From the NCBI GenBank assembly GCA_016939375.1, contig JAFGHF010000032.1:1-35249 (forward strand): DNA of 35,249 bases. The letters are read 5' to 3'. Position numbers and translations under genes: made by a program. The notes beneath the pieces are model-generated. The model was not told where the DNA came from, ran no database searches, and saw only the letters and a list, made by a program, of their open reading frames with translations. Origin of the DNA: Candidatus Omnitrophota bacterium. Its GTDB lineage: Bacteria; Omnitrophota; Gorgyraeia; JAFGHF01. Shown piece by piece: positions 21,392 through 29,196 of this stretch. The first letter of the stretch is position 1. Each line of letters opens with the position of its first letter.

Positions 21392-22534
21392 TTAATCCCA
21401 GATACCCGGAATCAAATGGCCACAATACTTACACCTACCGTCTTCAACACTATTGTCCAATACCGAAAAATGCATCCGCTTGATAATTACCTTCCCGCAT
21501 TTGGGACAAAAAGTCGAGTTATATCTGTGGCCGGGGACGTTGCCTATGGTCACGTAATTCAAGCCTGTTTCGCAGGCAATAGCATAGGCTTTTTCCAAAA
21601 TGTTTATTGGCGTAGGCGGCAGATCGGTCAAGCGGTATGACGGCGAAAAACGGGAGAAATGTATTGGCACGTCGGGCCCCAAATTTTCTTTTATCCACTG
21701 GCACATCCTTTTAATATTCCGCGGGTCATCGTTTAGCGAAGGGATAACCAAATTGACCAGCTCAAGCCAGACCCCTTTTTCCTTTATGATCTTCAGGCTC
21801 TCAAGCACGGGCTGCAACTGCGCAAAGCAGACATTGCCATAAAATTCTTCGCTAAAACCCTTCAAATCTATTGTGACTGCGTCGGTGTATTTTAGCAGCT
21901 CCCTTAGAGGCTCAGGGTTGAGGGTCCCATTAGAATGCCAGAGGATTTTAAGCCCCTGGGCCTTGGCCAATTTGGCCACGTCATAGACATATTCATAAAA
22001 AGAGATGGGGTCATTGTAAGTAAAAGATATGGTTGGAATATTTCTCTCCTTGGCCATCTTGACCACTTGCTCGGGAGGCAAATTATAACAATAGCTCATC
22101 TCTTCTAAGGGTCGCTGCGAAAGGGTCCAGTTGTGACAAAAACAGCAGCGAAAATTACATCCGGCTGTGCCCAGGCATAGAATCTTGCTGCCGGGCAACA
22201 TATGCAGTTGCGGTTCTTTTTCTATCGGGTCGATATGCACCGCCGAGGGCCGGGAATGGACAATATTGAAAAGGAGGCCTTTTCTGTTTTCCCTGTTCCT
22301 GCAAATTCCCCTTTGCCCCTCTTTGATAAGGCAATTGCGGAAACAAAGATTGCATTGCACCTGATTATTTTCTAACCGTTGATAAAACATCGCCTCGCGC
22401 AAAGTGGGTGATGCGCCGGTTAGCGCTGTCACGGGATTCTGTACCCGCGCAGGCCCTTTTTTGAAAGATATCAATAGCAATGACATCGATGTTACAAAAA
22501 TTAAGCAAGCTATGATGACTGCGTACTTTCTCAT
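21392..22534 (-). CDS. AmmeMemoRadiSam-type radical SAM enzyme with membrane anchor
   Basis: The 380-residue enzyme matches the radical SAM member of the AmmeMemoRadiSam group: C61-x2-C64-x3-C68 with C78 before the core, then CNFRCCFC (126-133) binding the 4Fe-4S/SAM cluster, SFTYNDP and a C-terminal region with CPKCG and CKYCG. Unlike the usual cytosolic form it carries an N-terminal hydrophobic segment (residues 5-23) and linker of about 45 residues, which would place the catalytic part outside the membrane or tether it. No Memo or AMMECR1 gene is nearby. No Shine-Dalgarno is evident at 22534; an internal start at MFYQRLENN (near codon 49) cannot be excluded. Confidence 0.85.
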   Translation of the reverse strand: MRKYAVIIACLIFVTSMSLLLISFKKGPARVQNPVTALTGASPTLREAMFYQRLENNQVQCNLCFRNCLIKEGQRGICRNRENRKGLLFNIVHSRPSAVHIDPIEKEPQLHMLPGSKILCLGTAGCNFRCCFCHNWTLSQRPLEEMSYCYNLPPEQVVKMAKERNIPTISFTYNDPISFYEYVYDVAKLAKAQGLKILWHSNGTLNPEPLRELLKYTDAVTIDLKGFSEEFYGNVCFAQLQPVLESLKIIKEKGVWLELVNLVIPSLNDDPRNIKRMCQWIKENLGPDVPIHFSRFSPSYRLTDLPPTPINILEKAYAIACETGLNYVTIGNVPGHRYNSTFCPKCGKVIIKRMHFSVLDNSVEDGRCKYCGHLIPGIWD

Positions 22535-22541
22535 GGCATTT

Positions 22542-22928
22542 TTATAAAATTGATGAAACTAGGGATGGGATAGGTTTAGGGATGAAATCTCTATCTACAC
22601 ATACGACTTTTGTCTGGCACTGTACAAGCAAAGCCTCATTTCTTTTTATTTCTTGGTAAAAATACATCGAAGCAGCCTTAATTTTCTCAATATGCGTAGC
22701 GATTAAAAGCTTATCCCCGTATCGAGCGGGGCTTTTGTACTTTATTTCTAGACCAGCTACCACAAAAAATGTTCCGGCTGCGCTAAGCTCATTTAGGACT
22801 ATGCCCTTCTTCGCAAAATACTCAGTCCTCGCCTCTTCAAAATATTTTAAGTAATTGGCGTAATAGACTACGCCACCACAATCGGTATCATGGTAATATA
22901 TCTTCTTCTCCAATACGGACTTTTCCAT
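22542..22928 (-). CDS. Acyl-CoA thioesterase, YbgC/4HBT family
   Basis: A 128-residue hot-dog fold thioesterase. The 4HBT signature HDTDCGGVVYYANYLKYFEE (14-33) contains the catalytic Asp (D17) and Tyr-Asn pair, as in YbgC, which hydrolyses short acyl-CoAs. Cytoplasmic. In many Gram-negatives ybgC sits with tolQRAB; here it is beside DUF3786 and the radical SAM gene instead. It starts five bases after the DUF3786 stop. Confidence 0.9.
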   Translation of the reverse strand: MEKSVLEKKIYYHDTDCGGVVYYANYLKYFEEARTEYFAKKGIVLNELSAAGTFFVVAGLEIKYKSPARYGDKLLIATHIEKIKAASMYFYQEIKRNEALLVQCQTKVVCVDRDFIPKPIPSLVSSIL

Positions 22929-22932
22929 CTTA

Positions 22933-23484
22933 TCAAATTTTGTGCGCTATGATCTCTGCCAAAACTACTATGTCTTCTGTGCAAAAGACCTCATTTATGT
23001 TCTTATCAAAAAGCACATTGGCTTCCGGGCCAAACTCCTCATCGCCGCGCCAAAATGTTATCAAAGTCTGCACCTCTTGCATTGCCTCCAAAACCACGCT
23101 GATATCAGCGAGCTTTTCGCTCCTGCAAGGGAAGCGCTGATTGAGCTCTAAGAGGGCTTCGGGGTTATCCTTATATTTCCTGAGTATGGTTTCCAGGACC
23201 CTTTTTTTGTAGGTAGGGTAATAAGCCTGCCCTCCGGGCAACTCCTTAAAGGAAATCCACACACCTTGCATCGGCGACAACCCTTTAATCTTTTGGCACA
23301 GGTAGTGCAAGATCAGAATACTGTAATGATCCTTGGCTAATGAATTACAGGAAACCGACAGAACGCGCTTCTCCTTCAAGTCGATAGCATAATCGTCATC
23401 CATAAAACGTATTTTAAAATTATTATCTTCTGTGAGCGCTTTTAGTTCAGCCCACGCTTTGGATAAAGCAGCTGCGTATGCCAT
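22933..23484 (-). CDS. DUF3786 family protein
   Basis: A 183-residue protein of the DUF3786 family, recognisable from YAIDLKEKRVLS, SILILHYLCQKIKG, WISFKELPGGQAYYPTYKKR and PEANVLFDKNINEVFCTED. The family is common in anaerobic bacteria and is often next to corrinoid, Fe-S or radical SAM proteins; its function is unknown. No membrane segment. AAGGA precedes the ATG. Confidence 0.85.
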   Translation of the reverse strand: MAYAAALSKAWAELKALTEDNNFKIRFMDDDYAIDLKEKRVLSVSCNSLAKDHYSILILHYLCQKIKGLSPMQGVWISFKELPGGQAYYPTYKKRVLETILRKYKDNPEALLELNQRFPCRSEKLADISVVLEAMQEVQTLITFWRGDEEFGPEANVLFDKNINEVFCTEDIVVLAEIIAHKI

Positions 23485-23495
23485 TAAAGTTCCTT

Positions 23496-24272
23496 TTACA
23501 TGCTCAGATACTTGCGGGAAAGGCCGATCACGAAAATAGGTATGATTAAAAGCCCTGAAAAGGCCTCTATCGTCGCTACTAATTTATTAAGGCCTAAAGG
23601 CGTAAAGTCTCCATATCCTACTGTGGTAAAGGTAATCACGCTAAAATATAAGGACTCCCAAAAACTGGGTTGAAAAAGCTGGCCATCCTTTATCAGGTGC
23701 CCCGTACTATAAAATATGGCTGCTAAGATTATCACAAAAATCCCCGAATAGATAGTCCTTGCCGGGCGTTCACCGTGGCCCCAGACAAGAAAAGAAAAAG
23801 TTAACCCCAGCCAGGTAAAAATCCTCTTCAGTGCCCCCTTTATGCCTTTTTCCTCTTTACTTTTCGTTATTGCCTTTATCTTTTTAGGGTTAAGTAGACG
23901 GTAGGTGAGAAATTTTCTATAACACTCTTTGAACTTATAAAAACATTCCGAAAAATTGATCAGCTCCCTGTCCCGTTCATAATTGATGGCAGCGTATTTG
24001 TAAAGTAACGAGGCGTATTCTAAGTCCCCGGTCTTTGTCGCCTCCAAAGCGGCCTGTTCATAAGCCTTGGCTGCACTATAAAATATCTTTTCCCCTGACT
24101 TTTTGCTCCAGCAACTCGCCGCCGAGGCAAAACACAATGCCGCCTGCTTGTGCTTATTCTGGCCTTTATAAGCATTGGCGGCCCGTTTGTAAAAAGTAAA
24201 GGCCTCGCTATATTTCTCTTCAACCAAAAAGTCACAGGCCTTTTCCTCTAAGACTTTGGGGTCTTTTTCCAT
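23496..24272 (-). CDS. Helical-repeat protein fused to a potassium channel pore
   Basis: The 258-residue protein joins two parts. Residues 1-120 hold about three TPR/alpha-SNAP-like helical pairs (EAFTFYKRAANAYKGQ, AAKAYEQAALEA, EYASLLYKYAAINYE). Residues 165-258 are a two-helix channel: TM1 near 172-190, a pore loop with the selectivity filter TVGYGD (217-222), and TM2 near 229-251. The filter is that of K+-selective channels. Normally regulatory domains of bacterial K+ channels are RCK or cyclic-nucleotide domains at the C-terminus; an N-terminal TPR/SNAP-like domain is unusual. Four subunits would assemble in the inner membrane. It precedes the DUF3786 gene by 11 bases. Confidence 0.85.
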   Translation of the reverse strand: MEKDPKVLEEKACDFLVEEKYSEAFTFYKRAANAYKGQNKHKQAALCFASAASCWSKKSGEKIFYSAAKAYEQAALEATKTGDLEYASLLYKYAAINYERDRELINFSECFYKFKECYRKFLTYRLLNPKKIKAITKSKEEKGIKGALKRIFTWLGLTFSFLVWGHGERPARTIYSGIFVIILAAIFYSTGHLIKDGQLFQPSFWESLYFSVITFTTVGYGDFTPLGLNKLVATIEAFSGLLIIPIFVIGLSRKYLSM

Positions 24273-24284
24273 TTTGACTTGCGC

Positions 24285-24470
24285 CTATCCTTTCCTGTCA
24301 GGAAATTGGCTCTTGAAATATTCGTGACATCGCTTGCATAAGCCGTCTTGCTCTACCCACCCGGGTTTCTTGATCTTTATCTGCTCAATAACATGTTCAT
24401 CGCTGTGAGAAAGAATCAGTTTTAGATCATAAGGCATGATCTTATTGCACACGGGACACTGAAAATCCAT
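24285..24470 (-). CDS. Small zinc-ribbon protein
   Basis: A 61-residue protein with two Cys pairs (QCPVCNK near 4-10 and CKRCHEYF near 45-52) and several His (LSHSDEH), fitting a zinc-binding fold. I chose ATG 24470, one base after the NDH stop, with GGAGG five bases upstream inside the NDH C-terminus; an earlier GTG is unlikely. Function unknown. Confidence 0.7.
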   Translation of the reverse strand: MDFQCPVCNKIMPYDLKLILSHSDEHVIEQIKIKKPGWVEQDGLCKRCHEYFKSQFPDRKG

Positions 24471-24471
24471 T

Positions 24472-25605
24472 TTAACCTCCACTAAATAAGCTGGGCATGA
24501 TAGCTTTTATTACGCCGATTTTGTTCTTAAAGGAAAATGAACGATATGCGCACATAAGATAATGAAATATAGTGGGAAAATACCCCCTAAAACTTATACC
24601 TAAGATTATACCACAAGCCCTATTGTTGGCCATGGGGATTATATATCCTAAATCTTTTGGACGAAACTCTCTAAGCGGCAACCCGTTGGCCAGATTGATT
24701 ATATTGTTTGCCGCTATTTCGGCTTGGGCTATGGAAAACTGAACTGCCATCCTTAAAGGCGCTCCGGCATGAGAAAACTCTGCCGTATCTCCGGCCGCAA
24801 AAGAGCTATCGTTGACTCTTAAAAAAGGGTCGACTTTTATTCTGCCTTGTTTTGTTTTATCTGCGTTTAAATTAAAGACAAAGTCAGCGGTTCTTACGCC
24901 CGCCGTCCAGATTAACATTGCCTTTTCTAGACGCTGACCGTTGGAAAGCTGAACCTCTCCGGCTTGAGCCTTTTCTACTTTGCAGCTGGTAAGTGTCTCT
25001 ATAGCCAATCGCTTCAGGTTTTGGCCAACATAGTCTTTCATCCATTGCGGTAGGGGCCCTAGTATTTGCTCAGTAAGTTCGATTATAATGATTCTTACAT
25101 TCCTTGGCGTCTTGCTGTAACGACGCCTCAGGTTGGTAGCTATCTCTATACCCGTATAGCCTCCTCCGGCAATAACAAAAACATCGGGTTTATCATCTTT
25201 TAAAGCTTGCACTATCCTTTGTGCATCGCATGTTGAATCCAAGCTATAGCCTATTTTTCTAATATTTTCCTGGCCATAGAAGTTTGTCTGTGAACCTGTG
25301 GCAATAAGCAAGTAATCATAATCTAAAGTTTGCCTTTCTGTCTTGATCTCTTTTTTCTGCAAATCGACGGCGGCCACTTTCTCTTCTAAAAAGGCAAATC
25401 CCATCTTTTCGCTTAAACTTTTGATATCACAGGAAAGCGTCTCTGTGCCTACCGCCCTGCCAATAACATCAGGGAGCATAGGCAAAAAACTGGATATTCT
25501 GTTTTGGTCTATGAGAGTAATCTGCAGGTTGTTTTTTTCTTTATTAAGTATCTTTACGGCGCTGATTCCGGCAAAGCCGGCGCCTATTACCAAAACTTTT
25601 TTCAT
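24472..25605 (-). CDS. ndh: Type II NADH dehydrogenase
   Basis: A 377-residue FAD/NAD oxidoreductase of the NDH-2 class that passes electrons from NADH to quinone at the membrane face without pumping protons. Motifs: FAD site GAGFAG (8-13), LLIATGSQ, NADH site IAGGGYTGIE (near 145), IWTAGVR and the second flavin motif VFAAGDTAE-like SFAAGDTAEF. The C-terminal region YHYLMCAYRSFSFKNKIGVIK is amphipathic as needed for membrane docking. Its ATG overlaps the stop of the MenA-like gene (ATGA), coupling quinone synthesis and use. Other FAD-dependent quinone reductases (e.g. SQR) are the alternative, but the Cys pair of SQR is absent. Confidence 0.85.
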   Translation of the reverse strand: MKKVLVIGAGFAGISAVKILNKEKNNLQITLIDQNRISSFLPMLPDVIGRAVGTETLSCDIKSLSEKMGFAFLEEKVAAVDLQKKEIKTERQTLDYDYLLIATGSQTNFYGQENIRKIGYSLDSTCDAQRIVQALKDDKPDVFVIAGGGYTGIEIATNLRRRYSKTPRNVRIIIIELTEQILGPLPQWMKDYVGQNLKRLAIETLTSCKVEKAQAGEVQLSNGQRLEKAMLIWTAGVRTADFVFNLNADKTKQGRIKVDPFLRVNDSSFAAGDTAEFSHAGAPLRMAVQFSIAQAEIAANNIINLANGLPLREFRPKDLGYIIPMANNRACGIILGISFRGYFPTIFHYLMCAYRSFSFKNKIGVIKAIMPSLFSGG

Positions 25606-26501
25606 ATTATTTTATCGATTATTAAAAAGAGGCTTACCGATGCGTGAACGGCAATGGTCAGCTTGGAAGATAGGACCAACTTTTCTTTATCCGCGTAGTC
25701 GTTCTTGATAATTTTCGCCGCTTTTAAAGCAGGCAAAATCATAATCAGGCTAAATAAAGCTAAAGTGCCTAAATAACCCAGGTAGATAGATAACATGATC
25801 GATAAAAAGCACAAAGATATCAACCAATCATAAATAATATATGCCTTCTGGACGCCCAAAAAACCCACCCAGTTACATTTGCCTGCCTCTCTATCATCCG
25901 GATAATCGGGTACCTCATTGGCATAAAGGATGGCCGTAGTAAGAAGGCCGAAAGGCAAAGATAGAATAAAGCCATCGAGAGTAGGAAACAGTTTTGTTTG
26001 TATAAAAAAACCGCCCATCACTAATGCCGGGCCAAAGAGAATAAAAATAACCACTTCCCCTAAGCGCCTATAGCAAAATTGCCATGGTTTTTGCGAATAT
26101 GCCCACCCCAGAAACAAAATAATAAGGTAATAAATTACTATAACGATAGACTTAAGCATCAGCGCCAGGCCAATCACGCAGATGAAGGCGAAAGCGGCAA
26201 AAGAGATTGCCAGGTTGAGGTAGAAGCTTTCAGCCAAAACACCCTCTTGAATAAGCTTCGAGCCGCCAAAGAACTTAAAAAACCGCCTATCCTTCCAGTC
26301 TGTACCAGCCTTAGAATCGGCATAGTCATTGATCAAGTTCGCGCTTAAATGCGTGCAAATAGCGGCCAACAGGCCTAAAAACAACGTGGGAAGAAAGAAA
26401 TTCGGCAAGGCATGCAAGGAACCGAAAATAAAAGGCAATACGCTTACGCTGACAAATGGAAGTCTTAACGCCCGGATAAGATTTTTGATGCTGATTGACA
26501 T
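25602..26501 (-). CDS. UbiA-family prenyltransferase (MenA-like)
   Basis: About 299 residues from ATG 26501, with eight to nine hydrophobic helices. The two Asp-rich motifs of UbiA enzymes are present: NDYADSKAGTD (58-68) and NEVPDYPDDREAGK (195-208). The YSQKPW...YRRLGEVVIF stretch and FGLLTTAILYANE favour the 1,4-dihydroxy-2-naphthoate octaprenyltransferase (MenA) branch, which attaches a polyprenyl tail in menaquinone synthesis. Its partner gene downstream is the NDH-2 gene. Because a carotenoid cluster lies on the other side, lycopene elongase (CrtEb type) is the alternative; motif context favours MenA. Divergent from the GGPP synthase gene. Confidence 0.8.
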   Translation of the reverse strand: MSISIKNLIRALRLPFVSVSVLPFIFGSLHALPNFFLPTLFLGLLAAICTHLSANLINDYADSKAGTDWKDRRFFKFFGGSKLIQEGVLAESFYLNLAISFAAFAFICVIGLALMLKSIVIVIYYLIILFLGWAYSQKPWQFCYRRLGEVVIFILFGPALVMGGFFIQTKLFPTLDGFILSLPFGLLTTAILYANEVPDYPDDREAGKCNWVGFLGVQKAYIIYDWLISLCFLSIMLSIYLGYLGTLALFSLIMILPALKAAKIIKNDYADKEKLVLSSKLTIAVHASVSLFLIIDKII

Positions 26502-26573
26502 ATTGCACCTGCAAATTTTCACAATTCAAAATTATATTTGTATTTACGGTAATCCTATGATAACATAAAAACC

Positions 26574-27611
26574 ATGCAAAACAAAATAAAAAATATAATT
26601 GATAAGAGTCTGAAAAACTATATCCGCTATCTGGACAACAGATATTCTTTAAGCAAGATATCCCCGGTCCTCTTTCGACACATCGCAGAATTTATCACCA
26701 GAGACGGCAAAAGAGTCCGCCCCACTCTTTTAGTGGCCGGATACCTCGGTTTTGCCAAAAAGAAAGCACCCAACCTATATAAGACCGCCCTTTCCATCGA
26801 GCTACTTCATGATTTTATGCTTGTCCACGATGATATAATCGATAAATCCGACACCAGAAGAGGCAAGCCTTCTATGCACAAGATGTTGGGAAACTACCTA
26901 AAGAGGTTCAAAAACATCAAATTCAGCGGGCAAGACCTGGCTATCGTATCAGGAGACGTGATGTATGCGATGGCCATCGATACCTTCTTATCTATAAAAG
27001 AAAACATGCAACGTAAAGAAAAAGCGCTAAAGCAGTTCATTCAGGCCGCTGTTTTCACCGGTATGGGAGAATTCATCGAACTTATCGGAGGGACAAAAGA
27101 TATAGCGAAGATAACCAAAGAAGACATCAATAAGATCTATGATTACAAAACCGCCCATTATACATTCGCCTGCCCGCTTTCCACAGGAGCCATCCTTGCC
27201 GGAGCCAGGCAAAAACAGACAGGCATTCTTTATAAATACGGGATATATTTAGGTAGGGCATTCCAGATAAAAGACGACATAATAGGGCTCTTTGGCAAAG
27301 AGAAAAAAATCGGCAAATCTAATCTCACGGACCTTCAGGAAGCAAAGAAGACTCTGCTTATATGGTATGCGTTCAAAAACTCGGGCAAAAAGACTAGACA
27401 AAAGATAAGAAAGATATTGGGAAAGAATAACGTAAACAAAAAGGACCTATTGGAGATACGCGGTATCATCGTTGAATCGGGGGCCTTGGATTTTGCCCGT
27501 AAGGAGGTATCGGTGCTTATCAAAAAAGCTAAAGCCGCCCTAAAAGCCTCTGACATCCACCCCAAACAAAAAGCCTTTCTGGAGCAATATTCACAAAAGC
27601 TACTAAATTAA
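26574..27611 (+). CDS. Polyprenyl diphosphate synthase (GGPP synthase-like)
   Basis: A 345-residue enzyme condensing IPP with allylic diphosphates. The first Asp-rich motif is DDIIDKSDTRRGKP (86-99) and the second is KDDIIGLFG near 237, with GDGKRVRPTLL-type basic motif RDGKRVRPTLL (43-53). Residues before the first Asp motif (FMLVH) suggest a medium chain, so C20 GGPP for carotenoids or a longer quinone tail are both possible. There is no Shine-Dalgarno before the ATG; a weak promoter (TTGTAT-17-TAACAT) ends about eight bases before it. The stop abuts that of the convergent TatT-like gene. Confidence 0.88.
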   Translation: MQNKIKNIIDKSLKNYIRYLDNRYSLSKISPVLFRHIAEFITRDGKRVRPTLLVAGYLGFAKKKAPNLYKTALSIELLHDFMLVHDDIIDKSDTRRGKPSMHKMLGNYLKRFKNIKFSGQDLAIVSGDVMYAMAIDTFLSIKENMQRKEKALKQFIQAAVFTGMGEFIELIGGTKDIAKITKEDINKIYDYKTAHYTFACPLSTGAILAGARQKQTGILYKYGIYLGRAFQIKDDIIGLFGKEKKIGKSNLTDLQEAKKTLLIWYAFKNSGKKTRQKIRKILGKNNVNKKDLLEIRGIIVESGALDFARKEVSVLIKKAKAALKASDIHPKQKAFLEQYSQKLLN

Positions 27612-28508
27612 TCATTCGCTGAGGCTGATGCAGATGAACTTACATTCTCCGCTTTGCTCATCAAGGGCCAATTCATTTTGCGGATCCAGCTGGAAGGCCT
27701 TTTCTATATACCGCTGATATTTCTGCTCGTCTCCCTTCATCCTATAAACCTGGGCCAATCTCACATAGGCATCGGCAAAATCGGGATCGGCTTTGACCGC
27801 CCTCTCTAAATAATCCTGCGCCTTATCTATATCTCCGCCGACCACGCCGGGAGCCAAAAAGTAAAAACTACCCAGGCCAAATAGGACTGCCGGGGCATCG
27901 GGTTGCAATTTCTCTGCCTTTTTTAAATTGGGATAAATCCCGGTTCCATGCATGAACTTAGTAACCGGACCCCCGTAATGCGCTAGCATCCCTTTTCCGC
28001 CACCGATCAACAAATATGCCCTGGTATAATTACTCAAATCCACGTCATCTTGGCCAAAGTTCTTTACCTTATAGGCCAATCTGACTGATTCTGAAAATTC
28101 CATCTGCATATATTTTATATAAGACAAGCTTATATAGGCCGGGGCAAACTTGCGCTTTTCCTTGATGACTTCATTGAGAATCTTCTCGCTTTCCTCTATA
28201 TTGCGCTGGCGTCTTAAGACTTCGGCCCTGCCCCACTTTGCCTCAATGCAGTCCGGGTCTGTGCCCAGCATCTTATCAAACAGCTGCAAGGCTTGTGCAT
28301 TTTTGCGTTCATTGAGATAGACCAGGCCCAAAACATATAGTCCTTCTAAAGAGTCCCTATTTTCCTGTATCAGCTGTCTGGCCGCTACTGCATCTATTTG
28401 GTCCGCACGCTCATGCAAGTCCTTCCAGTCCAATGCATACGCCTGGCTAACGGCTAAAAATACAAAATAAGCTCCCCATCCAAATAGGGCCGCCTTCTTG
28501 ATGTTCAT
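27612..28508 (-). CDS. TatT-like TPR protein
   Basis: A 298-residue protein with a signal peptide (1-25, ending AYA) and TPR repeats from about 53 to 150 and again from 205 to 280. The stretch FYFLAPGVVGGD (215-226) matches the hallmark of TatT, the periplasmic TPR partner of TRAP-type transporters, although TRAP genes are not in this window. The ATG overlaps the crtYd stop (ATGA), so it is co-translated with the lycopene cyclase pair. A role in binding a hydrophobic ligand such as a carotenoid or lipid is conceivable but speculative. Confidence 0.8.
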   Translation of the reverse strand: MNIKKAALFGWGAYFVFLAVSQAYALDWKDLHERADQIDAVAARQLIQENRDSLEGLYVLGLVYLNERKNAQALQLFDKMLGTDPDCIEAKWGRAEVLRRQRNIEESEKILNEVIKEKRKFAPAYISLSYIKYMQMEFSESVRLAYKVKNFGQDDVDLSNYTRAYLLIGGGKGMLAHYGGPVTKFMHGTGIYPNLKKAEKLQPDAPAVLFGLGSFYFLAPGVVGGDIDKAQDYLERAVKADPDFADAYVRLAQVYRMKGDEQKYQRYIEKAFQLDPQNELALDEQSGECKFICISLSE

Positions 28509-28804
28509 GCATCTGCCCTTTTTTTAAAATATTCCCAGAAGATTATACCCATCGTAACCATGCTAAAGCCGAACAAGAAATCTTCGATTGGTATCGTGCC
28601 CAGCCTCAGCGTTAGAAAAAAACGGGGGTTATATACGACTATTTCTTTGCCCGTAAGAAAACCGTTTACCAGAAATTTAAAAAATATAATGATCAGTAAA
28701 AAGATATAATATTCTCCTCTTTTAAGGATGTCTACCTTGGTAGTCCTATCTAAAACTACCGTGATTATAACTGATATTATCGCCAGTATGGTGTATTCTT
28801 TCAT
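28505..28804 (-). CDS. crtYd: Lycopene cyclase subunit, CrtYd-like
   Basis: A 99-residue membrane protein from ATG 28804 with three hydrophobic segments. It has the lycopene cyclase domain signature: NPRFFLTLRLGTIPIEDFLF, with the Pro-x-Glu-Asp motif before the last helix. It is one half of the heterodimeric beta-cyclase known from actinobacteria (CrtYc/CrtYd) and archaea. The longer reading overlaps crtYc and is not real; the true ATG overlaps the crtYc stop (ATGA). Confidence 0.88.
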   Translation of the reverse strand: MKEYTILAIISVIITVVLDRTTKVDILKRGEYYIFLLIIIFFKFLVNGFLTGKEIVVYNPRFFLTLRLGTIPIEDFLFGFSMVTMGIIFWEYFKKRADA

Positions 28805-29109
28805 CTGAGCAGACCCTTGAAATATTTGACCACTTCCCAGGTAAATATACAGCAAAAAGTGATGACAAAGAAAAACAGCACCTCTTCCAAAGGCAGGTTG
28901 ATTATTCTGATACTCCAAACTCCTTCAGGGTCAAAGTACCAATGCCCTCTATATGTGGCAAAAACATCCCAGCCTCCAAATATAATCAGGACCAGGCCCA
29001 TGCTTAAAAAAAGAGCCCGGATGTGGCGGTAGAATTTGAGTCCCGGCCAAAAACTACATAGAAGCGGCACGCTTAAGGACAACAATAAAATAAGTATATA
29101 GTCTGACAT
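28801..29109 (-). CDS. crtYc: Lycopene cyclase subunit, CrtYc-like
   Basis: A 102-residue partner of CrtYd, with three hydrophobic segments and the motif INLPLEEVLFFFVITF (about 69-84), the conserved Pro-x-Glu-Glu of the cyclase domain. Together they would cyclise the ends of lycopene; whether mono- or bicyclic product cannot be told. No Shine-Dalgarno precedes the ATG; a promoter at 29119-29146 would start RNA only about three bases upstream, suggesting a leaderless mRNA. Divergent from crtB. Confidence 0.88.
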   Translation of the reverse strand: MSDYILILLLSLSVPLLCSFWPGLKFYRHIRALFLSMGLVLIIFGGWDVFATYRGHWYFDPEGVWSIRIINLPLEEVLFFFVITFCCIFTWEVVKYFKGLLR

Positions 29110-29118
29110 ATCAGTGTT

Positions 29119-29146
29119 ATTCTACCAGGATGTCACTACATTGCAA
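29119..29146 (-). promoter_or_regulatory. Promoter of crtYc (leaderless)
   Basis: TTGCAA (29141-29146), 16-base spacer, TAGAAT (29119-29124) on the minus strand. The hexamer ends nine bases before the crtYc ATG. Confidence 0.5.
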
Positions 29147-29160
29147 CTAAAAAGTTTATC

Positions 29161-29189
29161 TTGGCATCGCAGGTCTTTAGATGTAAAAT
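29161..29189 (+). promoter_or_regulatory. Promoter of crtB (leaderless)
   Basis: TTGGCA (29161-29166), 17-base spacer and TAAAAT (29184-29189), each one base from consensus. The -10 ends seven bases before the crtB ATG, so transcription would begin at or next to the start codon. Confidence 0.65.
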
Positions 29190-29196
29190 ATAGCCT

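Noticed and set aside
25602..26501. UbiA-family protein as lycopene elongase for C50 carotenoids
   Set aside because: Considered because of the nearby split cyclase, but the second motif context and coupling to an NADH dehydrogenase fit a MenA-like quinone enzyme better.
28805..28918. N-terminal extension of CrtYd
   Set aside because: It lies wholly inside crtYc in another frame; the inner ATG overlaps the crtYc stop as a coupled start and fits the family length.
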